This document shows positions 8,828-17,161 of a stretch of DNA of 64,000 nucleotides, in pieces (within the stretch, counting starts at the first letter, position 1; each line of letters begins with the position of its first letter). The notes beneath the pieces were generated by a model that saw only the letters and a list, made by a program, of their open reading frames with translations, had not been told where the DNA came from and did no database searches. This DNA is from Pseudarthrobacter sulfonivorans (GTDB lineage Bacteria > Actinomycetota > Actinomycetes > Actinomycetales > Micrococcaceae). The position numbers and the translations under genes are program-made. The stretch lies in the NCBI RefSeq assembly GCF_001484605.1, contig NZ_CP013747.1:186001-250000 (forward strand), in the 5' to 3' direction.

Positions 8828-9637
8828 ATGCCCGAAGTTGTGCGAGCAAATGGAGTCCTCGACGAGCTCCTGACCGACCTTGAGCAGATGGGCGGTGAGC
8901 TTGAGGAGGCGCTCAACCGCTTGTCCCCCAGGGATTGGAATAAACCTACCCCCGCGGCCGGGTGGACAATAGCCCACCAAATTGGTCACCTCGCTTGGAC
9001 CGACAGAATGTCCATTATGGCCCTGACGAACCACGATGAGTTCGATGGTGCAGTTACGGCGGCACTCGCCGATCCACATGGTTTTGTAGAAACAGGTGCT
9101 GCTGAGGGCGTCGCGGACGCTGGCGAAGGTCTTATGATGCGTTGGCGATCTGGCCGCGAGGTCCTCGCAGTAGCCCTTGCGACGGCCTCGCCCAACGAGC
9201 TGGTGCCATGGTTCGGGCCGCCTATGAAGCCCACATCGATGGCGACGGCGCGGATCATGGAAACCTTCGCGCACGGTCTTGACATCACTGACACGCTCGA
9301 ACTCCCGCCGGGCGGGTTGGGCGGCTTGCGCCATGTCTGTCATCTCGGCGTACGTACTCGAGACTATTCGTTTAGAAGGCAGGGTCTCGAGGCTCCCACT
9401 GCGGAGTTCCGGGTAGAGCTGCGCGGGCCGGACGGACAGATCTGGAGTTGGGGACCGGAAGACGCTGAGCAAAAGGTACTGGGGTCGGCACTGGAGTTCT
9501 CAATGCTGGTCACCCGCCGTCGCCATCGCGACGATCTCGACCTGGCGTTCAACGGTCCGGACGTAAATCGATGGTTGGACATTGCTCAAACATTTGCGGG
9601 GCCCTCCGGGAGTGGACGTCGTCCCACTCGTTTCTGA
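8828..9637 (+). CDS. DinB-fold, mycothiol-dependent enzyme-like protein (TIGR03084 type)
   Basis: This is a 269-residue protein. Its N-terminal half has ELEEALNRLSPRDWNKPTPA, GWTIAHQIGHLAWTD and, later, TARIMETFAHGLDITDTLE. These are the three-helix histidine signatures of the metal-binding MDMPI/DinB fold used by mycothiol-dependent isomerases of actinobacteria. The C-terminal part (FRVELRGPDGQIWSWGPEDA) is like the family's lid domain. The ATG at 8828 has GGGAGGC upstream. It shares the regulatory motif with the Atu-like genes, so it may handle an electrophilic or lactonised intermediate; that role is inference. The reaction of this subfamily is not known to me. Confidence 0.75.
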   Translation: MPEVVRANGVLDELLTDLEQMGGELEEALNRLSPRDWNKPTPAAGWTIAHQIGHLAWTDRMSIMALTNHDEFDGAVTAALADPHGFVETGAAEGVADAGEGLMMRWRSGREVLAVALATASPNELVPWFGPPMKPTSMATARIMETFAHGLDITDTLELPPGGLGGLRHVCHLGVRTRDYSFRRQGLEAPTAEFRVELRGPDGQIWSWGPEDAEQKVLGSALEFSMLVTRRRHRDDLDLAFNGPDVNRWLDIAQTFAGPSGSGRRPTRF

Positions 9638-9688
9638 TCAGCAGCGTGCCAGCACGCGCTCACGGCATTTTTCAGCAAGACAATGCGC

Positions 9689-9720
9689 AGCCCCGATCAT
9701 CCACCGAAATGATCGGGGCT
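9689..9720. terminator. Perfect 12-bp hairpin
   Basis: AGCCCCGATCAT at 9689-9700 pairs exactly with ATGATCGGGGCT at 9709-9720 across an 8-base loop. It lies 52 bases after the stop of the DinB-fold gene. There is no T-run, as is common for actinobacterial terminators. Confidence 0.6.
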
Positions 9721-10098
9721 GGGGTCAGCCTGGGCTGAAACCCTCCGAACGTGTGAGGATTCAGACAGGCCACCGGTGGCGATTCCCTGGCCGCATGACG
9801 TGATTCGTCGGTCCCCGCAAGAAGATCCACGAGCATCGGGCTCCTGAAAAGGATTCACCAGGTCGTCACTGCAATACGGTCCGCCGCACACAACCCGCCC
9901 CTCGGATGCGCGCGCCCAACTTCTGGTGGCCTGCGGACCGTACCTAGCGCGCAGCAACCGGAATCAACGAGGTAGATACTCTCATTGTCTCCGACTGGGC
10001 CCGACTCCTATGGCGCCGTCACGAGCACGGGACCATTATCGGACCACCTCGTAGACAGTCGTGGGACCACCCGGCGCGCCTTGCCGAGAAGGCCCGGG

Positions 10099-10494
10099 GA
10101 CTACATCGGCCAGGGTGTGGGCATCCGCGCCGATGCGCAGCTGGTGAAGGTCTACCATCGCGGGCAGCGAATCGAAACCACGCCACCACCTGGCCAGGTT
10201 CCGGTCCACCGACCCGGGCAACTTCCCAGCGATGGAGAGCGCCTACGCTTTGGGGCACATCAGCTGGCTGGCGTGCGCCGGATACGGACCCCATACCGGG
10301 ATCTACGCCCAGCGGATCCGTCTGTCCGGGCAGGTCAGGCAGTACGGGTGGGTTCAAGAGGCCCTGGACGGGGACGTCCTCGCCGTACCAAGATTCCCTC
10401 GATGCTCGCTAAGGCCACCGTGAACACGGCCGCGGTCCTGCCGGTGCCGGCTACAGCCGGAGCGGCCCGGTTCGCCGGCGACCTGTCCGAAGGG
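10099..10494 (+). pseudogene. IS21-family transposase (IstA) C-terminal remnant
   Basis: In one frame this region reads VGIRADAQLVKVYHRGQRIE, followed by PVHRPGQLPS. The next frame reads AYALGHISWLACAGYGPHTG and IYAQRIRLSGQVRQYGW. The first frame returns with KIPSMLAKATVNTA and RFAGDLSE. This ordered series matches the C-terminal end of IS21-type IstA transposases. Frame changes and the missing N-terminal two thirds make it a dead fragment. The rest of 9638-10573 holds nothing else I can identify apart from two hairpins. Confidence 0.6.
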
Positions 10495-10524
10495 CCGGTG
10501 CTTCTTCGTCGAATTACTCGAACC

Positions 10525-10559
10525 GGGGCCCGCCGCATCACTTCAGTGCGGGCGGGCCC
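10525..10559 (-). terminator. GC-rich hairpin downstream of acyl-CoA dehydrogenase
   Basis: GGGGCCCGCCGCA and TGCGGGCGGGCCC form a stem of about 12 bp with a short loop. It lies 15 bases beyond the stop of the minus-strand gene ending at 10574, as expected for its terminator. Confidence 0.65.
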
Positions 10560-10573
10560 GGCTTCCTAGTGGG

Positions 10574-11722
10574 TCACGGCAGGCCCAGTTCGCGGGCGAT
10601 CAGCATGAGCTGCACCTCGGTGGTGCCCTCGCCGATTTCAAGGATTTTCGAGTCCCGGTAGTGTCGGGAGACGGGGTATTCGTTCATGAAGCCGTAGCCG
10701 CCGTGGATTTGGGTGGCATCCCGTGCGTTGTCCATGGCGGCCTCGGAGCCGATCATCTTCGCGATGGCCGCTTCCTTTTTGAAGGGCTTACCGGAGAGCA
10801 TTCTCCGGGCCGCCCCGTAGTAAGCCGCTCGGGCAACGTGGGCGCGGGCCTCCATACGGGCGATCTTGAAGGAAATCGCTTGGAAGGATCCGATGTTCTG
10901 GCCGAATGCGGCCCGTTCCTTGGCGTACTTCACGCTTTCATCGACGCATCCCTGGGCCGCCCCCGTTGCGAGAGCAGCGATTGCAATCCGCCCTTCGTCC
11001 AGGATGCTCAGGAAGTTTGCGTATCCGCGTCCCCGTTCACCGAGCAGATTTCCTTCCGGCACCCGGACATCGGTGAAGGAGAGCGGGTGGGTATCGGAGG
11101 CGTTCCAGCCCACCTTGTTGTAGGCCGGTTGGACGACGAATCCCTCGGTGCCGGACGGGACGATGATCGTGGAAATTTCCTTCTTGCCGTTTTCGGCAAC
11201 GCCGGTGACGGCGGTGACGGTGACGAGGGAGGTGATGTCGGTGCCGGAGTTGGTGATGAACTGCTTGGTGCCGTTGATGACCCAGCAGCCGTCCTCAAGC
11301 CTGGCGGTGGTGGCGGTGCCCCCGGCGTCCGTCCCTGCGCCGGGTTCAGTCAGGCCAAAACCGGCAAGTGCGCGTCCGGCGGCCAGGTCCGGGAGCCATT
11401 CGGCCTTCTGTTCCTCGGTACCGAAACGGAAGATTGGCATGGCTCCGAGCCCTACGCCGGCTTCCAGCGTGATCGCCACGGACTGGTCGACCTTGCCCAG
11501 TTCTTCCAGCGCGAGGGCCAGGGCAAAGTAGTCGCCTCCCATGCCGCCGTGTTCCTCCGGGAACGGCAGGCCGAACAGGCCCATCCCGGCCATCTGTTCC
11601 ACCACCTCATAGGGGAAGCTGTGCGCCTCGTCGTGCTTGGCCGACACGGGAGCGACGACAGTCTGGGCAAAATCCTGCACGCTGCGGCGCAGGTCCTCAT
11701 AGTCTTCTGACAGTTCAGACAT
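10574..11722 (-). CDS. Acyl-CoA dehydrogenase (short/medium/branched-chain type)
   Basis: This is a 382-residue FAD acyl-CoA dehydrogenase. It shows GFGLTEPGAGTDAGG, CWVINGTKQFITNSG, YAKERAAFGQNIGSFQ, IHGGYGFMNEYPV and the C-terminal EIGEGTTEVQ. The Glu in GEGT is at the classical medium/short-chain catalytic position, unlike the other two dehydrogenases in this window. The start at 11722 has AAGGA upstream; an ATG at 11746 would add eight residues. It does not carry the TGACT-N4-RGTCA motif upstream. It has instead two direct copies of ACTAATTG (11776 and 11792) in its leader, which may bind another regulator. Confidence 0.9.
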   Translation of the reverse strand: MSELSEDYEDLRRSVQDFAQTVVAPVSAKHDEAHSFPYEVVEQMAGMGLFGLPFPEEHGGMGGDYFALALALEELGKVDQSVAITLEAGVGLGAMPIFRFGTEEQKAEWLPDLAAGRALAGFGLTEPGAGTDAGGTATTARLEDGCWVINGTKQFITNSGTDITSLVTVTAVTGVAENGKKEISTIIVPSGTEGFVVQPAYNKVGWNASDTHPLSFTDVRVPEGNLLGERGRGYANFLSILDEGRIAIAALATGAAQGCVDESVKYAKERAAFGQNIGSFQAISFKIARMEARAHVARAAYYGAARRMLSGKPFKKEAAIAKMIGSEAAMDNARDATQIHGGYGFMNEYPVSRHYRDSKILEIGEGTTEVQLMLIARELGLP

Positions 11723-11799
11723 TTCTTCCTTACTTTCTTGTTGCATGATTCCGGCAACTGATTTATTTGACGAGTACTAATTGGAACTGGCACTAATTG

Positions 11800-11950
11800 A
11801 TCCGTAGCCCGCTCCCCTGCCGGCCATGCAATGCGCAACCAGATCGACCACAGCGTGGGGCGCGCCTTCTTCGGCCAATCGGGCACCAATGCGGTCCGCG
11901 ACAATGGTCGTGCCAAACCGGACTGTGCCCGATAGCCAGAGGAGGCAACC
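11800..11950 (-). pseudogene. Possible nucleotide-kinase-like fragment
   Basis: The minus strand reads CLLWLSGTVRFGTTIVADRI, then GARLAEEGAPHAVVDLVAH. It resembles the start of P-loop kinase-like proteins (pattern GTxGxGKTT...VPHAVIDLD), but the Walker A lysine is lost and no start or remainder is visible. It is probably a decayed scrap. The rest of the 11723-12136 gap shows no gene. Confidence 0.3.
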
Positions 11951-12136
11951 TCTTCGCAGTTCAACAAACCGTGGTGCAATCGCACACCGTGACGTCGCAG
12001 GTACTACCAAGCGGAACCGGAAACATGACCGGAGAGTCGGAAATGACGAGGTCCGTCCGGCAGTATAGGTCGAGGTACGTGCGGACCGGGCCGATCGTCG
12101 AGGATGTTCGAGTCCCCGTGTAAGCCGATCCGGTGT

Positions 12137-13285
12137 TTAGTCGGCCGAAAAACCGTCCATTTTGGACAAGACCTGAAGCATGACCTCGTCGGCTCCACCA
12201 CCGATGGACATAAGACGATGATCACGTAAGAACCTCGCCGTCCAATGCTCTTCCATGTAGCCCAGTCCGCCGTGAAACTGCAGGCATGCGTCGGCGATTT
12301 CGCGAGAGAGTCGGCCGACGAGCAGCTTCCCGATCGTAGCCATTCGGGTTGTGTCCTCACCGGCCTCGAATGCTTCGACCATCGACCAGTTATAGAAGCG
12401 CATAACATCGAGCCGGGCTGAAAGCTCGGCCAGGGTGAAGGAGATGTACTGGTTGGCGGCCAGAGGACGGCCGAAGACGGTACGTTGCTGCAGATATTCG
12501 GCGGTGCGGTCCAGTGCATCCTGGAGGGCGCCCGGCCTGGAATAGCATGCGAACATGCGTTCTACGACGAATTGGCTCATCTGTTGCTGAAACCCACGTC
12601 CTGCCTCGCCGATCGTATTCGAGATCGGAACTCGGACGTTTTCGAACTTGATTTCTGCGGTGTCGGAGGAGCGATTACCCAATTTTTCGAGTGATCTGGA
12701 GATCGACACGCCGGGTGTATCCATGTCCACGATTATCTGCGACATGCCGCGGTATCCGCCCTCATCCGTAGTGCGGGCCAGCAGGCAGATCCAGTCGGCC
12801 TGCGTTCCGTTTGTGATGTAGGTCTTCAGTCCGTTGATGACCCACTCGTCGCCGTCGATGGTGGCTTTGGTGCGCAATCCGGCCACGTCGGAGCCGGCGT
12901 CGGGCTCGGTGACGCCGATGGCCGAGACCGTCTCACCTCGTAGGGCTGGGACCAGGTACTTACGCTTGAGCTCTTCAGTTCCGAACTCGTGCAGGGACGG
13001 CGTGGACATCATCATGTGCACCCCGATTCCCATTGACACCCCGGCGGAGCGGATGCGACCCAGTTCCTCGGCGGCGATCAGCAGGTAGCTATGGTCCGCC
13101 CCGTCGCCCCCGTACTGCGGGTCGTAGGCCAACCCGAACACGCCGAGGTCGCCGAGTTTGCGGAAGAGTTCGTGCGCGGGGAAGCAACCCTTTGCCTCCC
13201 ATTCGTCCACGTAGGGCTGAACTTCCTTCTCGACGAACGAGGCGATCGTCGACCTAAATGCGTGATGTTCTGACGTGAGCAGCAT
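12137..13285 (-). CDS. Acyl-CoA dehydrogenase (LCAD/isovaleryl-like)
   Basis: This is a 382-residue acyl-CoA dehydrogenase. Motifs are AIGVTEPDAGSDVAGLRTKA, WVINGLKTYITNGTQADW, LQQRTVFGRPLAANQ and FHGGLGYMEEHW. The C-terminal position reads SIGGGADEV, without the medium-chain Glu; a Glu occurs in QFVVERMFA, the long-chain/isovaleryl position. The overall pattern is close to the dehydrogenase at 525. The ATG at 13285 has GGGAG upstream; longer readings to 13453 have no support. A TGACT-N4-GGTCA site lies 18 bases upstream, so it probably belongs to the same regulon as the Atu-like operon. Confidence 0.9.
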   Translation of the reverse strand: MLLTSEHHAFRSTIASFVEKEVQPYVDEWEAKGCFPAHELFRKLGDLGVFGLAYDPQYGGDGADHSYLLIAAEELGRIRSAGVSMGIGVHMMMSTPSLHEFGTEELKRKYLVPALRGETVSAIGVTEPDAGSDVAGLRTKATIDGDEWVINGLKTYITNGTQADWICLLARTTDEGGYRGMSQIIVDMDTPGVSISRSLEKLGNRSSDTAEIKFENVRVPISNTIGEAGRGFQQQMSQFVVERMFACYSRPGALQDALDRTAEYLQQRTVFGRPLAANQYISFTLAELSARLDVMRFYNWSMVEAFEAGEDTTRMATIGKLLVGRLSREIADACLQFHGGLGYMEEHWTARFLRDHRLMSIGGGADEVMLQVLSKMDGFSAD

Positions 13286-13302
13286 GAAAACACTCCCAAA
13301 TA

Positions 13303-13316
13303 TGACTATGCGGTCA
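13303..13316. promoter_or_regulatory. Candidate operator TGACTATGCGGTCA
   Basis: The arms TGACT and GGTCA surround ATGC. It is followed by TGTT, as are the copies at 402 and 453 (GGTCATGTT). It lies immediately upstream of the minus-strand dehydrogenase start at 13285, between promoter and gene, as repressor sites often do. Confidence 0.6.
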
Positions 13317-13578
13317 TGTTGTAGTCTCGCGTATAGCTGGATGTTCCACAAGTGATCGGGGACGGATCCGTAAAATTGTGTAGCCTGCCATGAGCATGGA
13401 CGGTTCGGCGCACGTACTCTGCCGGCTTGATGGCGCACAGGAGACTTCGGCAAATTTTACTGACCACGACTACACCGATGAATGAGTACGGCCGCAACGC
13501 AAACGGGAACGGAACCTATCGCTCTGAGTCCTATCCCGGTCGGGCGGTTGGGTGTCGGTGACCGTGTTCTGATCGGGT

Positions 13579-13739
13579 TCAGCGGGGCAGGGTGCCTTTC
13601 CATGCGTGGCTGGCCATGACGAACGCGAGCATCTCTGCCAGCTTTAGCCGGGGATTCCGCCGAACACTCCGCGGTCGGGCTTGCCCACTCCGACAGCCGT
13701 GCGTCTGGCTGCCACGATCACTGCATCGTTCGTGCTCAT
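13579..13739 (-). pseudogene. Thiolase 5' fragment
   Basis: From 13739 the minus strand reads MSTNDAVIVAARRTAVGVG, then KPDRGVFGGIPG and a stop at 13644. In a shifted frame it continues RLKLAEMLAFVMASHAWKG. The N-terminus closely resembles that of the intact thiolase at 31639-32796 (MSTRDAVVVLAKRSAVGLG). Only the first tens of codons remain, and a frameshift is visible. The fragment abuts the IS110 remnant at 13848. The other sequence from 13317 to 13847 shows no gene. Confidence 0.55.
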
Positions 13740-13847
13740 GTCGAACTACCTGTATCACTCCTGTGATGTGACTGCTTTCTTGCCAGTGATTCGATCGCTG
13801 ACGCAATATCTGCCGGGTCGGCTAGACGACCCTTCTATGGTGGGTGT

Positions 13848-14896
13848 CAAGCCATGAGTGTCTGAAGTTGGCGGAAGATCTGTCTGGCGATGAAGAGCTT
13901 GAGGCAGCGGCGGATTTCCCGCAGGCTCTTTCCTTCCGCGGTGCGACGCTCGATGTAAGAGCGGGGTGGCGGGGTCTGTGACGCTTCTGGTCCGGGCTAT
14001 GACGTCCAGTGCGCGGTTGAGCTGCCGGTCACCGTAGCGGTTGAGCCGGTGCCGATTCGTGTTGCCAGAGGACGCCGGGATGGGACTGGCGCCGGCTAAG
14101 GCTGCGAAGGCCGCTTCCGAGCGGACCCTGCGTGGTGCGAGTACGAGGCGAGGATGATCGCCGCGGTCACCGGGCCTACGCCTGAGATGTCCAGGATTCC
14201 CGGGGCCATGAGCTGGACATGTTCAGCAAGGGCCCGCTGGTTATCCTCCAGCTCCGTGCCGAGGGTGGTGACGGCGGAGGCGAGGCGCCGTGCCTCGGCC
14301 CGTGCGACGGCGGCGGCAGCTCCGTCGCCCTGTCTTGCCCGCCAGCCCTGGACCGTCCTGACTTGAGCAGCGGTCAGCGGGGAGCGTGCGTCGATTCCCA
14401 GATCGATGGTCCGCAGCAGGGCGGTCAGAGCGTTGCGCGCACCGGTTCGCTGGGTGTCCATCGAGCGCCGCGCTGCCAGAAGGATTCGAAGCGCTTCCCT
14501 GAGGCCCTCGGCCCTGGGTCTGACGAGTTCGGTCGTGGCCGTTCCCAAGACGGTCCGGGCGGCGGCGACGTCGTCGATTGCGTCGGATTTGCCATGGGCG
14601 CGGCGGGATTGCCGTCGAGGCGGCCTGGCTTCGCAGACAGCGAAGCGCTCCACCTCGAGCAGACGCGTCAGCCTTGCCCCATAGGAGCTCGTCCCCTCAA
14701 CCGCGACCAGGACGTCCCCGGTCGGAGTGCGGCGCCGTATCCATTCCACAGCCCGGCTCATGCCTGCCCCAGTGGTGGGAAACGTGCTGGTCCCGATCAC
14801 CGCGCCCGTGCTGGCGGCGAGCACTGAGAATGTGTGGGTCCTGGCATGTGTGTCCACGCCGACGACGTGTGCGTACTGGTCTGCGACTATGGTCAT
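13848..14896 (-). pseudogene. IS110-family transposase, frameshifted
   Basis: This starts at 14896 with MTIVADQYAHVVGVDTHART, a DEDD RuvC-like N-terminal domain, and continues to VQLMAPGILDISGVGPVTAA, the start of the Transposase_20 domain. At about 14127 one G appears to be missing (GCAGGGTCC for GGCAGGGTCC). The protein continues in another frame as AFAALAGASPIPASSGNTNR and QLNRALDVIARTR. A second indel near 13965 restores a frame ending LREIRRCLKLFIARQIF and a stop at 13848. Full length would be about 349 residues, normal for the family. At least two frameshifts make it inactive as read. Confidence 0.75.
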
Positions 14897-15468
14897 TTGC
14901 TTGCTCCTGTCCGAAGAGGTCCGGTCGGAACCAGCCAGGAGGATCACGCCGAGGCAAATCTCTAACGAGTCACGCAGCACCACCGGGGTGAAGCGGACAG
15001 CCTTCTATCAAGCCATCGGAGTGGGCCGGCTGCTCCCGGGACCTTCGGGCGGACAGGTCGTCTATAAGACACCGCAGGGCGGGTCAGATATGAAGGGAGT
15101 CACGCCCGGCGGTCCCGGAAAGCAGTCTGCCAACCAACCTCGGGCTGGTCACTACCTATTAGAGATATGAAGTGAGGGATGGCCACGTTCTCCGCCCGTC
15201 TGGGCCCGGCCATTATCGCCGGGCCGGTCCCGGCAGCGCCGGCTTGGGTGTAATCCGTGGCCGTCTGTGGCAGGCGGCGCTGCGGAGCCTCATCCCCGGC
15301 GGTGATGTCCTTTATCCGGACGGGGCCAGGTAACGGCAAAAAGCGTCTTGGGGGGCCGGGGCCTTCTGTTTCACAGGGTCCGTGGGTTGCCATTGACGGC
15401 TCCCTTGGCCTGACGGCTCGTCGGGGTGCAATGGTAGTGCCACATGTGAAGTTTGGGAGGTCCCGGCT
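14897..15468. other. Facing non-coding ends of two IS110-family elements
   Basis: The 570 bases between the divergent transposase starts at 14896 and 15469 contain no credible gene. In IS110-family elements the non-coding segment flanking the transposase encodes a structured bridge (seek) RNA that pairs with target and donor. That segment precedes the transposase in the IS110 group. Roughly 14897-15170 and 15250-15468 are the places to expect them. I did not fold them, and exact element ends are not visible to me. Confidence 0.35.
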
Positions 15469-16575
15469 ATGTTTGAGCATACTTTCATCGGGCTGGATGT
15501 TCACGCGGTGAACGTTGTGGGCCATGCACTGAACCCGGCCACCGGGGAAATCAGCAGCCACACGATGGCTTCTGACCCGGCCGTGGTGTTGGAGTGGGTC
15601 CGCCGGTTCGGGGCGCCCGTCAAGGCCGTCTACGAATCGGGCCCGACCGGGTTCGTCCTGGCCCGCTACCTCCGCGCTGCGGGCATCGATTGCGTGATCA
15701 CGGCGTCCTCGAAACTGTTGCGGGCCCCCGGGGACCGGATCAAAACCGACCGGCGGGACGCCCGGGTGCTGGCTGAGATGCTCGCGGTCGGCTCGGTCAC
15801 CGAGGTGCGGATCCCGGACCCCGAGGAAGAAGCGCTGCGGGACCTGTCCCGGCTTCGTTCGGGCACGGCCAAGGACCTCGCCCACGCCCGCCAGCACGTG
15901 AACGCCATCCTGCTGCGCCACGGCATCCGCTACCCCAAGGACAGCAGATGGACGCGGTAACACGGGCTGTGGCTGCGCCGCCAGCGCTTTGAGGAACCGG
16001 CGCTGCAGTTCACTTACGAAGCCGATGTAGAGCAGGCCGAGATGCTCGCAGTGCACCTGAAACGGATCGACAAACAGGTGACCGTGACGGCCGCGGCGTG
16101 CCTGTACGGCCCGGTGATCGACGCGTTGATGTGCCTGCGGGGCATCCAGATCACGACCGGGTTCGGGCTGGCCGTGGAGATCGGGGACTGGACCCGCTTC
16201 ACGGGTTCGTCCATCGGTTCCTACTTGGGGCTGGTCCCCAGTGAGGACTCCTCGGGCCAGTCCCGGCATCAGGGTCCGATCACGAAGGCCGGGAACACCT
16301 ATGCCCGAAAACTTCTCATCGAAGCGGCCTGGCAGCACCGGCGCCCCTACGCCCGGCCCGGGGAACGGCTGCTGCGCCAGCTCGACCTCGTCGCCCCGGC
16401 AACGCGGATCCGCGCCCTGGAAGGAAACCACCGGCTCCACCACAAGTGGGTAGTCTTCGATGACTGGCACAAAATGTCAGTCAAGGCCAACACCGCGATC
16501 GCCCGCGAGCTCACCGGCTGGTGCTGGTCTCTGGCCGCCCCGCTCCAGCAAGGAGAACGCATGAACGCGGCCTGA
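15469..16575 (+). mobile_element. IS110-family transposase with in-frame stop
   Basis: The N-terminal DEDD domain reads FIGLDVHAVNVVGHALN, then AVYESGPTGFVLARYL and KTDRRDARVLAEML, giving the acidic active-site residues. After HGIRYPKDSRWTR comes a TAA at 15958-15960. The same frame then continues without a break (RRQRFEEPALQF) through the C-terminal domain CLRGIQITTGFGLAVEIGDW and GPITKAGNTYARKLLIEAAW to a stop at 16575. A single nonsense codon thus splits an otherwise complete 368-residue protein. It is recently inactivated, unless the stop is read through or the base is a sequencing error. Confidence 0.85.
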
Positions 16576-17161
16576 CCCCGAACGTGCCTCCGGGACGTGG
16601 TGAACATGCGATGGCAGCACGCGGAGCTAACTCGAGATGACGCTATGAGCAGACGCATCACACCCGTCGACGCTCGATTCTAGACACCGATAACGCTCCA
16701 GCCGAACACATCGTCATGCGGTACCAACCCGCGAATATCAACCTGACACTGCCCAGTCGAAATAAGACTCGCCAACACCTTCACCACGACCGGCCGGCAC
16801 ACGATGAGCGGCCCCCAGGAAACCAAAATCCAGGAGCCGCTCACCGCTGCCTCTTGACAACCGGACCTACATATCAGCGTCCCGCTGGAATGCCTTTTGA
16901 TGGATGCCAGCGGGTACACGGCTGTCCGGCTGGCCGTCCCATGGCGGTGAGTTTGGCGCCAACGATCGCCTCATCGTTATTGCTGGTAGGGGTCATGCTG
17001 ATAATCCCTCGACCCCCGCGCCGCGTGACTCGGGTATTGTCTGAACGTCTCATTGGAATGCCTTCCGCGCCTCCTGGTGCTTCGCCTGCTGTCCGGTAAC
17101 GTGCTCAGGCGTAGCTGATGCACACGACTGCCCTGGGCCGGATCCGGTGTTGTGCTGCGAC
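16576..17161. other. Gene-poor segment with a possible thiolase start
   Basis: There is no full gene here. On the minus strand from 16996 a 40-residue reading begins MTPTSNNDEAIVGAKLTAMG and stops at 16874. DEAIVGAKLTAMGR resembles a thiolase N-terminus, so it may be another truncated thiolase start like that at 13739. The segment should also contain the right end of the IS110 element. Nothing else was recognised. Confidence 0.3.

Noticed and set aside
9985..10569. 194-codon plus-strand frame as a complete gene
   Set aside because: Parts match only the C-terminal end of IS21 transposases, and the matching segments switch frame.
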